From: Nocardioides renjunii
GTDB taxonomy: Bacteria; Actinomycetota; Actinomycetes; Propionibacteriales; Nocardioidaceae
Reading direction: 5' to 3'
DNA: 64,000 bases
Assembly: GCF_034661175.1 (NCBI RefSeq)
Contig: NZ_CP141058.1
Location: 3,658,001-3,722,000, forward strand
In this document: positions 51,499 through 59,836 of the stretch, one piece after another
How the letters are laid out: each line of letters opens with the position of its first letter
Position numbering within the stretch: position 1 is the first letter of the stretch
Translations under genes and position numbers: made by a program
The notes under the pieces: model-generated
What the model was told of the DNA's origin: nothing
Seen by the model: only the letters and a program-made list of their open reading frames with translations
Databases searched by the model: none

Positions 51499-53070
51499 GT
51501 GATGCCGAGCGCCGCCGAGCGGAACCGTCCGCGCTGGCGGTCCGAGGACCCGCTGCTCGGCTGGGTCGCCGCCATCTGCCTGGCGACCCTGGCGTTCTTC
51601 CTGCGTCGCTGGCACCTCGGCGTCCCGCACCAGTTCTCCTTCGACGAGACCTACTACGCCAAGGACGCCTGGTCGCTGCTCCGCTTCGGCTACGTCCGCA
51701 CCTACGTCGAGGACGCCGACAAGACGATCCTCAACGGCAGCCCGATGGGACTGTGGGAGGACGGGCCCTCGATGGTCGTCCACCCCGAGGTCGGCAAGTG
51801 GCTCATCGCCGGGGGCATCAAGGCGTTCGGGATGGACCCGTCGGGGTGGCGCATGGCGTCGGCGGTCGTGGGCGCCCTGATGGTGCTCCTCATGTGCCGC
51901 TTCGTGCGGCGGGTGACGGGCTCCACCGTGCTGGGCCTCGTCGCCGGGCTGCTGCTGTCGATCGACGGCCTGCAGCTGGTGCTGTCCCGCCTGGCCCTGC
52001 TCGACATCTTCCTGGCCTTCTTCATCCTGTGCGGCGTGCACTGCGTGGTCGCCGACCGCCAGTGGCTGCGCGACCGGCTGGCGGCCGGCACGTCGCGTGG
52101 GTGGTGGCGGCCGTGGCTGCTCGCCGGCGGGGTCGCCTTCGGCCTCGCGTGCGGCACCAAGTGGTCGGCGGCCTATGCGCTCGCCGTCTTCGGCCTCCTG
52201 GCGTGGCTGTGGAGCGCTGGCGCGCGTCGCGCGTTCGGCGAGCGACGACCGCTGCTCCGCTCGGTGTTCCTCGACGGGGTCCCCGCCTTCCTCGCCCTCG
52301 TCGGCGTGGCACTGGCGACCTACGTCGCCTCCTGGACCGGCTGGCTCATGAACGCCGACGCCTACGAGCAGGCGCTCAGCAACACGCAGTACACGTCGTA
52401 CGGCGGCGGCCAGGCGTGGCCGACGGCCGGCGAGCCGGACGCCGAGGGCCTCGGCGAGGTCACCCAGTCGCTCCGGTCGCTGTGGTCCTACCACCAGGAC
52501 GTCTACACCTTCCACAGCCACTTCCTCGACGACTCCACCCACGTCTACGCGTCGAGGCCGTCGACGTGGCTCGTCATGGGGCGACCGGTCGGGGTCGACG
52601 CCCAGACCGACATCCAGCCCGGGTCCCAGGGGTGCGACGCACCGAGTGGCTCCAGCTGCATCCGGCAGGTCCTGCTCCTCGGCAACCCGGTGATCTGGTG
52701 GGGCGGCTGCCTGGCGATGGTCGCCTCGCTCCTGCTGTGGATCGGCGCCCGCGACTGGCGCCACGGCGTCGCCGTCATGGGCCTGGCGAGCACCTGGCTG
52801 CCCTGGTTCCTCTACGACGACCGGCCGATCTTCTTCTTCTACGCCATCACCTGCCTGCCGTTCCTCGTGCTGTCGGTCGCCCTGGCGATGGGCCACCTGA
52901 TCGGCCGCTCGGACGTGCCCACCCCCCGCCGCACCTTCGGCGTGGTGGTCGCCGGGAGCTACACCGTGCTGGCTCTCATCGCCTTCGCCTGGTTCTGGCC
53001 CGTGTGGACCGACGTCCTGCTGACCAAGCCGGAGTGGGACGCCCGGATCTGGTTCCGGCGCTGGATCTGA
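51499..53070 (+). CDS. pmt: Dolichyl-phosphate-mannose-type protein mannosyltransferase (GT39)
   Basis: Membrane protein that O-mannosylates exported proteins using polyprenyl-phosphate mannose. About 523 residues with around ten membrane segments. The catalytic DE of PMTs is in QFSFDETYYAKDAW on the first external loop, followed by HPEVGKWLIAGG and DGLQLVLSRLALLDIFLAFF. GTG 51499 or ATG 51502 can start it; a longer frame to 51466 lacks support. Its position divergent from rsmI is as in mycobacteria (Rv1002c/Rv1003), though a cupredoxin-PKD gene intervenes here. The secreted proteins of this window are possible substrates. Confidence 0.93.
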   Translation: MMPSAAERNRPRWRSEDPLLGWVAAICLATLAFFLRRWHLGVPHQFSFDETYYAKDAWSLLRFGYVRTYVEDADKTILNGSPMGLWEDGPSMVVHPEVGKWLIAGGIKAFGMDPSGWRMASAVVGALMVLLMCRFVRRVTGSTVLGLVAGLLLSIDGLQLVLSRLALLDIFLAFFILCGVHCVVADRQWLRDRLAAGTSRGWWRPWLLAGGVAFGLACGTKWSAAYALAVFGLLAWLWSAGARRAFGERRPLLRSVFLDGVPAFLALVGVALATYVASWTGWLMNADAYEQALSNTQYTSYGGGQAWPTAGEPDAEGLGEVTQSLRSLWSYHQDVYTFHSHFLDDSTHVYASRPSTWLVMGRPVGVDAQTDIQPGSQGCDAPSGSSCIRQVLLLGNPVIWWGGCLAMVASLLLWIGARDWRHGVAVMGLASTWLPWFLYDDRPIFFFYAITCLPFLVLSVALAMGHLIGRSDVPTPRRTFGVVVAGSYTVLALIAFAWFWPVWTDVLLTKPEWDARIWFRRWI

Positions 53071-53261
53071 CGCCGGCAGCACCGGCCGTCCCGGGCGGCG
53101 GGGACCCACCGGGCCAGACCACCTAGTGCACCGCGAGCGCGATTTCCGAGTTTTCGTCAAGGTGGGCCGGAATTTTGCCGACGCCCATGGCCCTCCGGCC
53201 GGCGGGGGCGCACCATGGACAAACCCGAGCAGCTCGGGAGCGACGCCGGGAGGGGGCCGCG

Positions 53262-53492
53262 ATGGAGTCCACGATCATCCACATCTGTCTGGAGACCGAG
53301 GGAGCACCGACCCGCGGCGTCGACCGCGAGGTCGGCGAGCGCTGGGTCTGCGCGTGCGGCGACCACTTCGTCTACCGCGAGGGCTTCAACCGCTCCGGCC
53401 ACGCCAGCCTCGACTGGTGGCCCGCACCGGCCGTCCCGCGACCGCGCCGCAGCGTCGTGCGCGGCCTGCTCTTCGGTCCCCGCAAGGGCTGA
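53262..53492 (+). CDS. Small Cys-containing protein of unknown function
   Basis: 76 residues, MESTIIHICLETEGAPTRG ... ERWVCACGDHFVYREGF. GGGAGGGGG lies about 5 nt upstream of ATG 53262, a strong ribosome site, and the reading frame has normal codon bias. Three Cys (HICLE, VCACGDH) with a His suggest a possible metal-binding knuckle. The basic C terminus (RPRRSVVRGLLFGPRKG) is distinctive. No family recognised. Preceded by a 190-bp region with unusual T-rich spots (near 53150-53175) that may hold its promoter. Confidence 0.65.
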   Translation: MESTIIHICLETEGAPTRGVDREVGERWVCACGDHFVYREGFNRSGHASLDWWPAPAVPRPRRSVVRGLLFGPRKG

Positions 53493-53510
53493 GCCCAGCC
53501 CGGCCCAGGG

Positions 53511-54122
53511 TCACCAGGCGCCGGGGAACCGGTCCGACCCGGCGATGGCCAGCAGGGTGACGATCGCGGCCACGCCGGTCGCGATCAGCAGCGCGTACCC
53601 GAGGTGGCGCCGTCCCGGCACGACGAGCAGGACCAGCCCGGCGGCCACGACGAGGGCCGGCAGCAGCCAGACCGGGACGACGAGCCCCACGACGCCCGCG
53701 ACCACGGCGAGCGCCACGCCGCCGGCAGCCGCCGGGCCCAGCGGCACGGGCCGAGGCCCGCGCGGGAGGCCGACCTCGGTGACCGGTCCGCCCTCGGCGA
53801 GCTGGTCGGGTGCGAGCGCGCGCAGCAGCAGGACGACCGTCGCGGGGTCGGCGACCACGACGACGTCGCGGAAGCGGTCCGCCACCGCATGGCGCCGGAC
53901 GACGGCGTCGAGCCGGTGCCCGCGGTCGGCGTCGGGATAGCTCACCGGCGCCAGCACGACCTCGGGCACCGGAGCGCGGCCGAGTCCCTGCACCACCCGC
54001 TTCGCCTCGGCCGTCGGCGCCGTCAGCACCACGGCCGTCGAGCCCAGCCCGGCGCGCACCCGGTCGACGTCAGCAGTGCTCGCCCGCGTGCTGACCACGA
54101 CGATGCGCTGGAAGTCGGCCAC
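53511..54122 (-). CDS. Membrane protein of unknown function
   Basis: About 203 residues from GTG 54122. Residues 1-125 look like a soluble alpha/beta domain (FQRIVVVSTRASTADVDRV, VVVVADPATVVLLLRALAPD); residues about 135-200 contain three hydrophobic segments (GGVALAVVAGVVGLVVPVWLL, PALVVAAGLVLLVV, LLIATGVAAIVTLLAIAG). A longer frame to 54233 begins in Arg-rich sequence without support. No family recognised. Convergent with the small Cys protein, 18 bp apart. Confidence 0.65.
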   Translation of the reverse strand: MADFQRIVVVSTRASTADVDRVRAGLGSTAVVLTAPTAEAKRVVQGLGRAPVPEVVLAPVSYPDADRGHRLDAVVRRHAVADRFRDVVVVADPATVVLLLRALAPDQLAEGGPVTEVGLPRGPRPVPLGPAAAGGVALAVVAGVVGLVVPVWLLPALVVAAGLVLLVVPGRRHLGYALLIATGVAAIVTLLAIAGSDRFPGAW

Positions 54123-54385
54123 GACCCGACCGTAGCGCCGGGACGCGCGCGCCTCGACGCCGGTGGCCCCACGCGTACGACGACGGCGACGGGGTACGGG
54201 GCCACCGTCGACCGCGCCGGGGGAGGGCCCCACTCGACCCCGCCGGTCAAGCAGCCGGCCGGCGGGGTCCCCCCGGGCTCACCCCCACGAGCGCCGGCGT
54301 CCCTTCCTGCGGGTGGGCGGGCTTCATGTGCCCCGATGGCGCGGGTACCTGCGGAGGAATCCTCCTCCCGCGAAAGTTGATCCCG

Positions 54386-54538
54386 ATGGCGAACGACATC
54401 AGCGCCGGCCTGCTCATGGTCTTCGGCGTGCTGGCCGGGCTGGCGGCCCTGCTGGTCCTCCTGACCGCGATCGACCCGCAGAACAAGGCACGGCAGGCGC
54501 CCTCCCACCGGGGGCAGCGCACCCGCACCCGCCCCTGA
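54386..54538 (+). CDS. Small single-span membrane protein
   Basis: 50 residues: MANDISAG, one hydrophobic span (LLMVFGVLAGLAALLVLLTAI), and a basic tail (DPQNKARQAPSHRGQRTRTRP). This topology (N-out or N-in single helix with positive end) is protein-like, but the ribosome site is weak: GGAGGA lies about 27 nt upstream within a GGAGGA-A-TCCTCC palindrome. Function unknown. Confidence 0.5.
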   Translation: MANDISAGLLMVFGVLAGLAALLVLLTAIDPQNKARQAPSHRGQRTRTRP

Positions 54539-55079
54539 CCATCGGCCCGGTCGCCGGCTCACCCCGGCAGGTATGGACGGGGGACCGCGGCGGGGGCACG
54601 ATGGAGGTCCCCGCTACACCTCGGATGCGCGAGCCGGCACACCCCCTGCCACGGCCGCGCGGGGCCCGGCCGGCACCGTCCCCCACATGCGCCGGCCGGG
54701 TCCACCGGACCCGAGGCGGTCGCCGAGCGGGAACGGGACCGGCGGACGAGCCCGCGCCTTCATCCCAAAGTCGGGCATCGGACCACCTGCCGTCGGGTAC
54801 GGCGCGGCAGGCCACCGGGTTCGGCAACAGGTGCCCGGAGGCCCAGGCCCGGGTGCTCAAGAAGCGGGCACCTGGGCCGCCCCCTCCACGCCTCCCGCCG
54901 GGCGTCTCCCCGCTCCAGGTGGTTCCTCGCGTTCGCCGGACAGGACGCCCGTCAGCCCGTAGGCTCTGCAGCGCAGGTGCCCAGGGTGCCCGCGAACGAC
55001 CTGGCCCATCGGTGCGTCATCGCTGACCGTGGGGCGGTCACCCCCACATTGGGGCACCCGGTCAGGGGTACGGCACGCC
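54539..55079. other. 541-bp region without a convincing gene
   Basis: No frame here has protein-like composition or a ribosome site. It contains a 7-bp hairpin (54697-54713) and two mutually exclusive stems: AGGTGCCCG/CGGGCACCT (54829-54837 with 54865-54873) and GGCCCAGG/CCTGGGCC (54840-54847 with 54871-54878). The region lies upstream of the GAF-ANTAR gene, and its 3' part should include that gene's promoter. Confidence 0.6.
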
Positions 55080-55784
55080 ATGAAGCCCATCCCCGAGACG
55101 CTCGAGGCCCTCGCCGAGCTGGACGCCCTCCACGACGACGGCACCCTCCTCGTGGGCCTCTGCCGCGCCACGGCGTCCGCCCAGCGCCTCGCGCCCGGTC
55201 TCGTCGGCGCCAGCGTCGCCTCCCGGGAGCACGGGCTCACCTTCACCCTCGTCGCGACCGACGACGAGATCGCCGCACTGGACGGCGTGCAATACCTCAG
55301 CAGCGGGCCGTGCGTCGACGTCGCCGACGCGGGCGAGGGGATCGCCACGACCTCCGAGGACCTCTTCAGCGAGCCGCGGTGGCGCTCCTTCGCCCAGGCC
55401 ACGGCAGCGGCCGGAGTGCACAGCACGCTCACGTTCCCGATCATGGGAGGCGCAGGCCGCCTGACCGGGACCGTGAACCTCTACGGCAGCTCCGAGCACA
55501 CCTTCGACGGCAAGCACGCCCGCCTCGCCGAGGTCTTCCGCGCGTGGGCACCGGGCGCGGTCACCAACGCCGACCTCGCTTTCTCCACCCGCCTCGTCGC
55601 CGAGCAGGCGCCGGCGCTGATGCGCGAGGAGGCGCTGGTCGAGACGGCCACCGGGATCCTCGCCGCCCACCGCCGGGTCTCGGTCGAGGTCGCGCGCGAG
55701 CAGCTCGAGGACTCGGCCACCCGGGCCGGCGTCCAGGTGGGCCGGCTCGCGCGGGTCATCATCGAGATCCACCACGACGACTGA
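55080..55784 (+). CDS. GAF and ANTAR domain regulator
   Basis: 234 residues. GAF-like sensory domain at about 15-165 (LVGLCRATASAQRLAPGLVGASV ... HSTLTFPIMGGAGRLTGTVNLYG), then an ANTAR three-helix RNA-binding module (ALVETATGILAAHRRVSVEVAREQLEDSATRAG). ANTAR proteins promote transcription antitermination at leader RNAs. ATG 55080; an upstream in-frame ATG at 55029 adds a non-conserved stretch. Its RNA targets are not identifiable here. Followed by a bidirectional terminator and tRNA-Ala. Confidence 0.85.
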   Translation: MKPIPETLEALAELDALHDDGTLLVGLCRATASAQRLAPGLVGASVASREHGLTFTLVATDDEIAALDGVQYLSSGPCVDVADAGEGIATTSEDLFSEPRWRSFAQATAAAGVHSTLTFPIMGGAGRLTGTVNLYGSSEHTFDGKHARLAEVFRAWAPGAVTNADLAFSTRLVAEQAPALMREEALVETATGILAAHRRVSVEVAREQLEDSATRAGVQVGRLARVIIEIHHDD

Positions 55785-55839
55785 GTCGCCCGGCCCGGGC
55801 AGCCCCTGAGCGCCCCCGAGCTGCTGGCGGGGCCGCGAC

Positions 55840-55880
55840 GCAACACGCCCCTCGACCGGAGTCCCGGCGAGGGGCGTTGC
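55840..55880. terminator. Hairpin between GAF-ANTAR gene and tRNA-Ala
   Basis: CGCCCCTCG (55846-55854) pairs with CGAGGGGCG (55868-55876), extended by GCAA/TTGC with a 2-nt bulge. Placed between convergent genes it could end transcription in both directions. Confidence 0.65.
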
Positions 55881-55886
55881 CTTGCG

Positions 55887-55962
<76 letters not shown>

Positions 55963-56020
55963 ATGCGCCTCACGGCGCGACGCCAAGATACACGAGCCCT
56001 CGGGGGCTCACCGAATCGGC

Positions 56021-56974
56021 TCAGGCACCGCTCGCGCGGCGGGTCCCGTCGGCCTCGCGGGCCGCCCGGGCGGACTGCTCGGCCGAGCGCGCCAGGGCCG
56101 AGTCCTCGTCGTTGTGGCCGCTGGACCACACGCCGGTGGAGTCGAGGTCGATGGTCGAGACCGTACGCCGCTGGGCGACCGGCTTGCCGACGTAGGTCGG
56201 CAGCGTGGTGGGCACCATGTCCCAGCCGCCGACCACCTGGATCTCGCCGGTGGTCACCGCCGGGGACTCGGCTGCCGGGGTCTGCGCCGCCGGGGCCGGG
56301 ACCTCCGACGGGCCCGCCTCGGCGGGCCGCGCGGGGGCGTCGGGCGTACGCGGCTGCGACGGGGTCGCCGGCAGCTCGCCGGTGACGTCGACGTCGTCCC
56401 CGGGCTCCTCGTCGACGCGCGGCCGGCCGACCTCGATGGCGGACTCGGTGTCGCGCCGGTGGCGCTCTGCCCGGACGGAGACGCGGCACGCCACCAGCCA
56501 GGCGACCAGGAGGGCGACCGGGGCGGCGACCCAGGGCCAGGCGACCACCGAGGCGGCGGCGAGGGCGATGACGACGAGGTTGACCAGGACGACCAGTCCC
56601 AGCACGGTGCGGCGCCGCCTGGCGGCGCGGCGCGCGGAGGCGCGCGTGACGGGCGAGGGCGTGCGGGCGACGGAGACGGTCGTGTCGACCGAGCGGGTCA
56701 CGGAGGTGGTCACGGACGCGGCGACCACAGTGTCGGGCGCCACCCGGGCCTTGGTCTCGACCTGGGGGCGCGAGCCCGCGCGGGTGGGGGTGACCACGAG
56801 GCGGGCGTTGCGCCGGTCGACGGGCTCACGGCGCGCGAGGACCCGCATGGTGTGGGAGAACTTCTCGACCGACCGGCTGCGCACGACCTCGTCGTGGTGC
56901 TTGAGGGCCTTGGGGATCAGGTAGACGGCCCACGCCACGGCAAGGGCGACGAAGATGAGAGCGCTCAGGTCCAC
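56021..56974 (-). CDS. sepX: Divisome protein SepX/GlpR family
   Basis: 317 residues, the counterpart of Rv0996 and of Streptomyces SepX. N-terminal membrane helix (SALIFVALAVAWAVYLIPKAL), charged segment HHDEVVRSRSVEKFSHTMRVLAR, a central pair of membrane spans (VLGLVVLVNLVVIALAAASVVAWPWVAAPVALLVAWLVAC) and a disordered Pro/Asp-rich C terminus with the conserved WDMVPTTLPTYVGKP block near residue 250. GTG 56974. Its place next to rimJ-moeA-UGPase matches mycobacteria. Confidence 0.88.
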   Translation of the reverse strand: MDLSALIFVALAVAWAVYLIPKALKHHDEVVRSRSVEKFSHTMRVLARREPVDRRNARLVVTPTRAGSRPQVETKARVAPDTVVAASVTTSVTRSVDTTVSVARTPSPVTRASARRAARRRRTVLGLVVLVNLVVIALAAASVVAWPWVAAPVALLVAWLVACRVSVRAERHRRDTESAIEVGRPRVDEEPGDDVDVTGELPATPSQPRTPDAPARPAEAGPSEVPAPAAQTPAAESPAVTTGEIQVVGGWDMVPTTLPTYVGKPVAQRRTVSTIDLDSTGVWSSGHNDEDSALARSAEQSARAAREADGTRRASGA

Positions 56975-57034
56975 GCCCGAAGCGTAGGAGCGCGGGGCAC
57001 GACCGGGACGGATGTCAAGTGGTGTGTCGCAGAA

Positions 57035-57643
57035 CTACTGGTGTGACTGGTGTGTCGGGAGCCGGGCCAGCACACCCTCCGGTGCCTCCTCGGCCGTGAC
57101 CGCGAAGATCCGGTGGTCGCGCCAGGCGCCGTCGATGTGCAGGAAGCGGGGTGCGTAGCCGACCTGCTCCAGGCCGAGCTTCTCGACCACCCGCAGCGAG
57201 CTGGTGTTCTCCGGGCGGACGCAGACCTCGAGGCGGTGCAGGCCGACCGGCCCGAGGCAGTGGTCGATGACCATCGCGACGGCGCGGGGCGCCACGCCCC
57301 GACCCGCGACCTCGGCGGACACCCAGTAGCCGATCGACCCCCACTGGGCCGAGCCGCGGGCGACGTTGCTCACCGTCACCTGGCCGGCGAACGCGCCGTC
57401 GACCTCGATGACGAACGGCAGGCACTGCCCGCGCCGGGCCTGGTGGAGCAGCGAGCGGGTGACGATCTTGTACGACGACGGGCGCGGGGCCGCGCCGGGC
57501 GGGACCGTCGCGTCCCACGGCCGCAGCCAGTCGTGGTTGCGGGCGCGGACGTCGCGCCACTCGTCGGCGTCGGCCCTGCGCAGCGACCGGACCACGACGC
57601 CCTGCGACTGGAGACGGGCGGGCCAGCCGGGAGCCGCGCTCAG
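57035..57643 (-). CDS. rimJ: RimJ-like GNAT N-acetyltransferase (probable CTG start)
   Basis: Acetyltransferase, RimJ/RimL type, acting on ribosomal or other protein N termini. The acetyl-CoA loop appears as WVSAEVAGRGVAPRAVAMVIDH; RARNHDWLRPWDATVP at the start is typical. The only ATG/GTG/TTG near the N terminus is GTG 57595, which would delete the family-typical GWPARL segment. CTG 57643 overlaps the upstream stop as CTGA and has GGGAG 6 nt upstream, so CTG is taken as the start (202 residues). If wrong, the protein starts at 57595 with 186 residues. Confidence 0.85.
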   Translation of the reverse strand: MSAAPGWPARLQSQGVVVRSLRRADADEWRDVRARNHDWLRPWDATVPPGAAPRPSSYKIVTRSLLHQARRGQCLPFVIEVDGAFAGQVTVSNVARGSAQWGSIGYWVSAEVAGRGVAPRAVAMVIDHCLGPVGLHRLEVCVRPENTSSLRVVEKLGLEQVGYAPRFLHIDGAWRDHRIFAVTAEEAPEGVLARLPTHQSHQ

Positions 57644-58116
57644 TGGTCGCTCCCGACGACCTGCTCGACCGCATGGGCCAGCACGGGCTCCAGCACGCCC
57701 AGCGCGTCCTTGACGCCGCCGCGCGAGCCCGGCAGGTTGACCACGAGGCAGTCGCCCGCGATGCCGGCGAGGCCGCGCGAGAGCATCGCCGTGGGGACGC
57801 CCTTCGCGAGCCCGGCGGCCCGGACGGCCTCCGCGATGCCCGGCACCTGGCGGTCGAGCAGCGGCGCGGTGGCCTCGGGGGTGCGGTCGGTGGGGGTGAG
57901 GCCGGTGCCGCCGGTGGTGAGCACGACCCGGGCGCCGTCGGCGACGGCGGCGGAGATCGCGTCGCGCACCGGGTCGCCGTCGGGGACCACGGCCGGATCG
58001 TCGCACTGGAAGCCCTGCCCGCGGAGCCAGTCGGCGATCAGGGGTCCGGTCTCGTCGGCGTAGACGCCGGCAGCGGCTCGGTTGGACGCGACGACGACGC
58101 AGGCGCGCAGGCTCAC
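57640..58116 (-). CDS. MogA/MoaB family molybdopterin adenylyltransferase
   Basis: 158 residues of the MoCF_biosynth fold. [21 protein letters not shown] at the N terminus, [17 protein letters not shown] (the GGTG motif) near residue 67, and [16 protein letters not shown] near 122. Adenylates molybdopterin before metal insertion by MoeA. GTG 58116 overlaps the moaC stop (GTGA), so it is part of moeA-moaC-mog-rimJ, all with overlapping ends. Confidence 0.92.
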   Translation of the reverse strand: MSLRACVVVASNRAAAGVYADETGPLIADWLRGQGFQCDDPAVVPDGDPVRDAISAAVADGARVVLTTGGTGLTPTDRTPEATAPLLDRQVPGIAEAVRAAGLAKGVPTAMLSRGLAGIAGDCLVVNLPGSRGGVKDALGVLEPVLAHAVEQVVGSDH

Positions 58117-58595
58117 CGGGACCAGTCCCCCGAGCGGCCGCCGCTCTTGGCCTCGACGCGGATGTCGGTGATCACGGCGGCCTTGTCGACGGCCTTGACC
58201 ATGTCGACGACGGTCAGCGCGGCCACCGAGACGGCGGTTAGGGCCTCCATCTCCACGCCGGTGCGGTCGGTGGTGCGCACGGTCGCGGTGATGTCCACCG
58301 ACGCGTCGGTGACGGCCAGGTCCACCGTGACGCCCGAGAGGGACAGCGGGTGGCAGAGCGGGACGAGGGCCGGGGTCTGCTTGGCGCCCATGATCCCGGC
58401 CACGCGCGCCACCGCAAGGGCGTCGCCCTTCGGCACGCCCTCCCCGCGGAGCAGCTCGACGACCGCCGGGCTGACGAGCACCCGCCCGGTCGCGGTCGCC
58501 GTACGCGCGGTGACGGCCTTGTCGCCGACGTCGACCATGCGCGCCGCGCCGGTCTCGTCGACGTGCGTCAGCCGCTCGGGCGTGGACGGCCCCAT
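58113..58595 (-). CDS. moaC: Cyclic pyranopterin monophosphate synthase
   Basis: 160 residues; converts the MoaA product to cPMP in molybdenum cofactor synthesis. [46 protein letters not shown] and [20 protein letters not shown] are the conserved blocks; active-site Lys is in [12 protein letters not shown] 58595 overlaps moeA (ATGA). MoaA, MoaD and MoaE are not in the window. Confidence 0.95.
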   Translation of the reverse strand: MGPSTPERLTHVDETGAARMVDVGDKAVTARTATATGRVLVSPAVVELLRGEGVPKGDALAVARVAGIMGAKQTPALVPLCHPLSLSGVTVDLAVTDASVDITATVRTTDRTGVEMEALTAVSVAALTVVDMVKAVDKAAVITDIRVEAKSGGRSGDWSR

Positions 58596-59836
58596 CAGAA
58601 CTCCTCGTCGAGACGGCGGATGGCGACCATCTCGCCGGCCTGGATCGCGGTGACGTCGGCGGGCACCTCGATGAGGCAGTTGGCCGTGGCCAGGTCGCCG
58701 ATCAGGTGCGAGCCGTGGCCGCCGACCGGTGAGACGAAGGTGCCGCCGCGGTCGGTCTCGTGGAGCCCACGGACGAGCTGCACCTTGCCCGCGGGCGAGG
58801 ACAGGCCGTGGGTGAGGCGGGCCCGGGCGGTGGGCCGGACGTAGGGCAGCTTGCCCATCATCCGGCGGATCGCCGGGAGCACGAACATCTCGAAGGAGAC
58901 GTAGGAGGAGACCGGGTTGCCCGGCAGGGTGAAGACGGGGGTGTCGTCCTCGCCGATCGTGCCGAAGCCCTGCGGCTTGCCGGGCTGCATGCCGACCCCG
59001 CCGAACCACATCGTGCCGTGCTGCGACAGCGACTCCTTGACGACGTCGAAGTCGCCCTCGCTCACTCCCCCGCTGGTCACGACGATGTCGGCGCGCACCA
59101 GCTGGTCGCTCAGCGACTCGGTGAAGGCGTGCGCCTCGTCCGGGACGATGCCGACGCGGTAGGCGATGGCGCCGGCGGCTCGCGCCGCGGCCGCGAGGAG
59201 GTAGGAGTTGCCGTCGTAGATGGAGTCGTGGCCGAGCGGGGTGCCCGGGTCGCGGAGCTCCGAGCCGGTCGAGATCACGACCACCCGGGGGCGCGGCCGC
59301 GTCCGGACGGTCGCACGCCCGACGGCGGCGAGCATGCCGAGGTGCCGCGGCCCGAGGACCGTGCCCTCCTCGAGCAGCATGTCGCCCTCGGTGATGTCGT
59401 CGCCGGTCGGACGGATGTGCTGGCCGGGGACGGCCGGGCGCGAGATGCGGACGCTCACCACGCCGCGGTCGGTCCACTCGTAGGGGACGACGGTGGTCGC
59501 ACCCGCCGGGACGGGGGCGCCGGTCATGATCTTGACCGCCGTGCCGGGCGACATCGCGAGGATGGACGACCGCCCGGCGCCGATCTCGCCGACCACCGGG
59601 AGCGTCACGGGCTCGTCCTCGCTCGCGCCGGCCACGTCGTCGGCGACCACGGCGTAGCCGTCCATCGCGGAGTTGTCGAAGCTCGGCAGCGAGATGGGCG
59701 CGACGACGTCCTCGGCCAGCGCGAGCCCGAGGGCCTCCATGAGGGGCTGCGGGAACGCCTGGAGCGGGGAGACGGTGGCGAGGATGCGCTCGACGTGGTC
59801 GGCGACGGGGAGCAGGCCGGGCACCGCGTCAGCCAT
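58595..59836 (-). CDS. moeA: Molybdopterin molybdenumtransferase
   Basis: 413 residues; inserts molybdate into adenylated molybdopterin. [12 protein letters not shown] near residue 52, [17 protein letters not shown] near 105, [11 protein letters not shown] near 141, [10 protein letters not shown] near 189 and [19 protein letters not shown] near 310. Overlaps the UGPase gene by 8 nt at its start and moaC at its end. The UGPase-moeA-rimJ-sepX order is shared with M. tuberculosis. Confidence 0.95.
   Translation of the reverse strand: MADAVPGLLPVADHVERILATVSPLQAFPQPLMEALGLALAEDVVAPISLPSFDNSAMDGYAVVADDVAGASEDEPVTLPVVGEIGAGRSSILAMSPGTAVKIMTGAPVPAGATTVVPYEWTDRGVVSVRISRPAVPGQHIRPTGDDITEGDMLLEEGTVLGPRHLGMLAAVGRATVRTRPRPRVVVISTGSELRDPGTPLGHDSIYDGNSYLLAAAARAAGAIAYRVGIVPDEAHAFTESLSDQLVRADIVVTSGGVSEGDFDVVKESLSQHGTMWFGGVGMQPGKPQGFGTIGEDDTPVFTLPGNPVSSYVSFEMFVLPAIRRMMGKLPYVRPTARARLTHGLSSPAGKVQLVRGLHETDRGGTFVSPVGGHGSHLIGDLATANCLIEVPADVTAIQAGEMVAIRRLDEEF

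Noticed and set aside
49891..53160. Minus-strand frame over 1000 codons spanning the pmt gene and the PKD gene
   Set aside because: Arg/Gly/Pro-rich frame shadow; both regions are explained by conserved genes in other frames.
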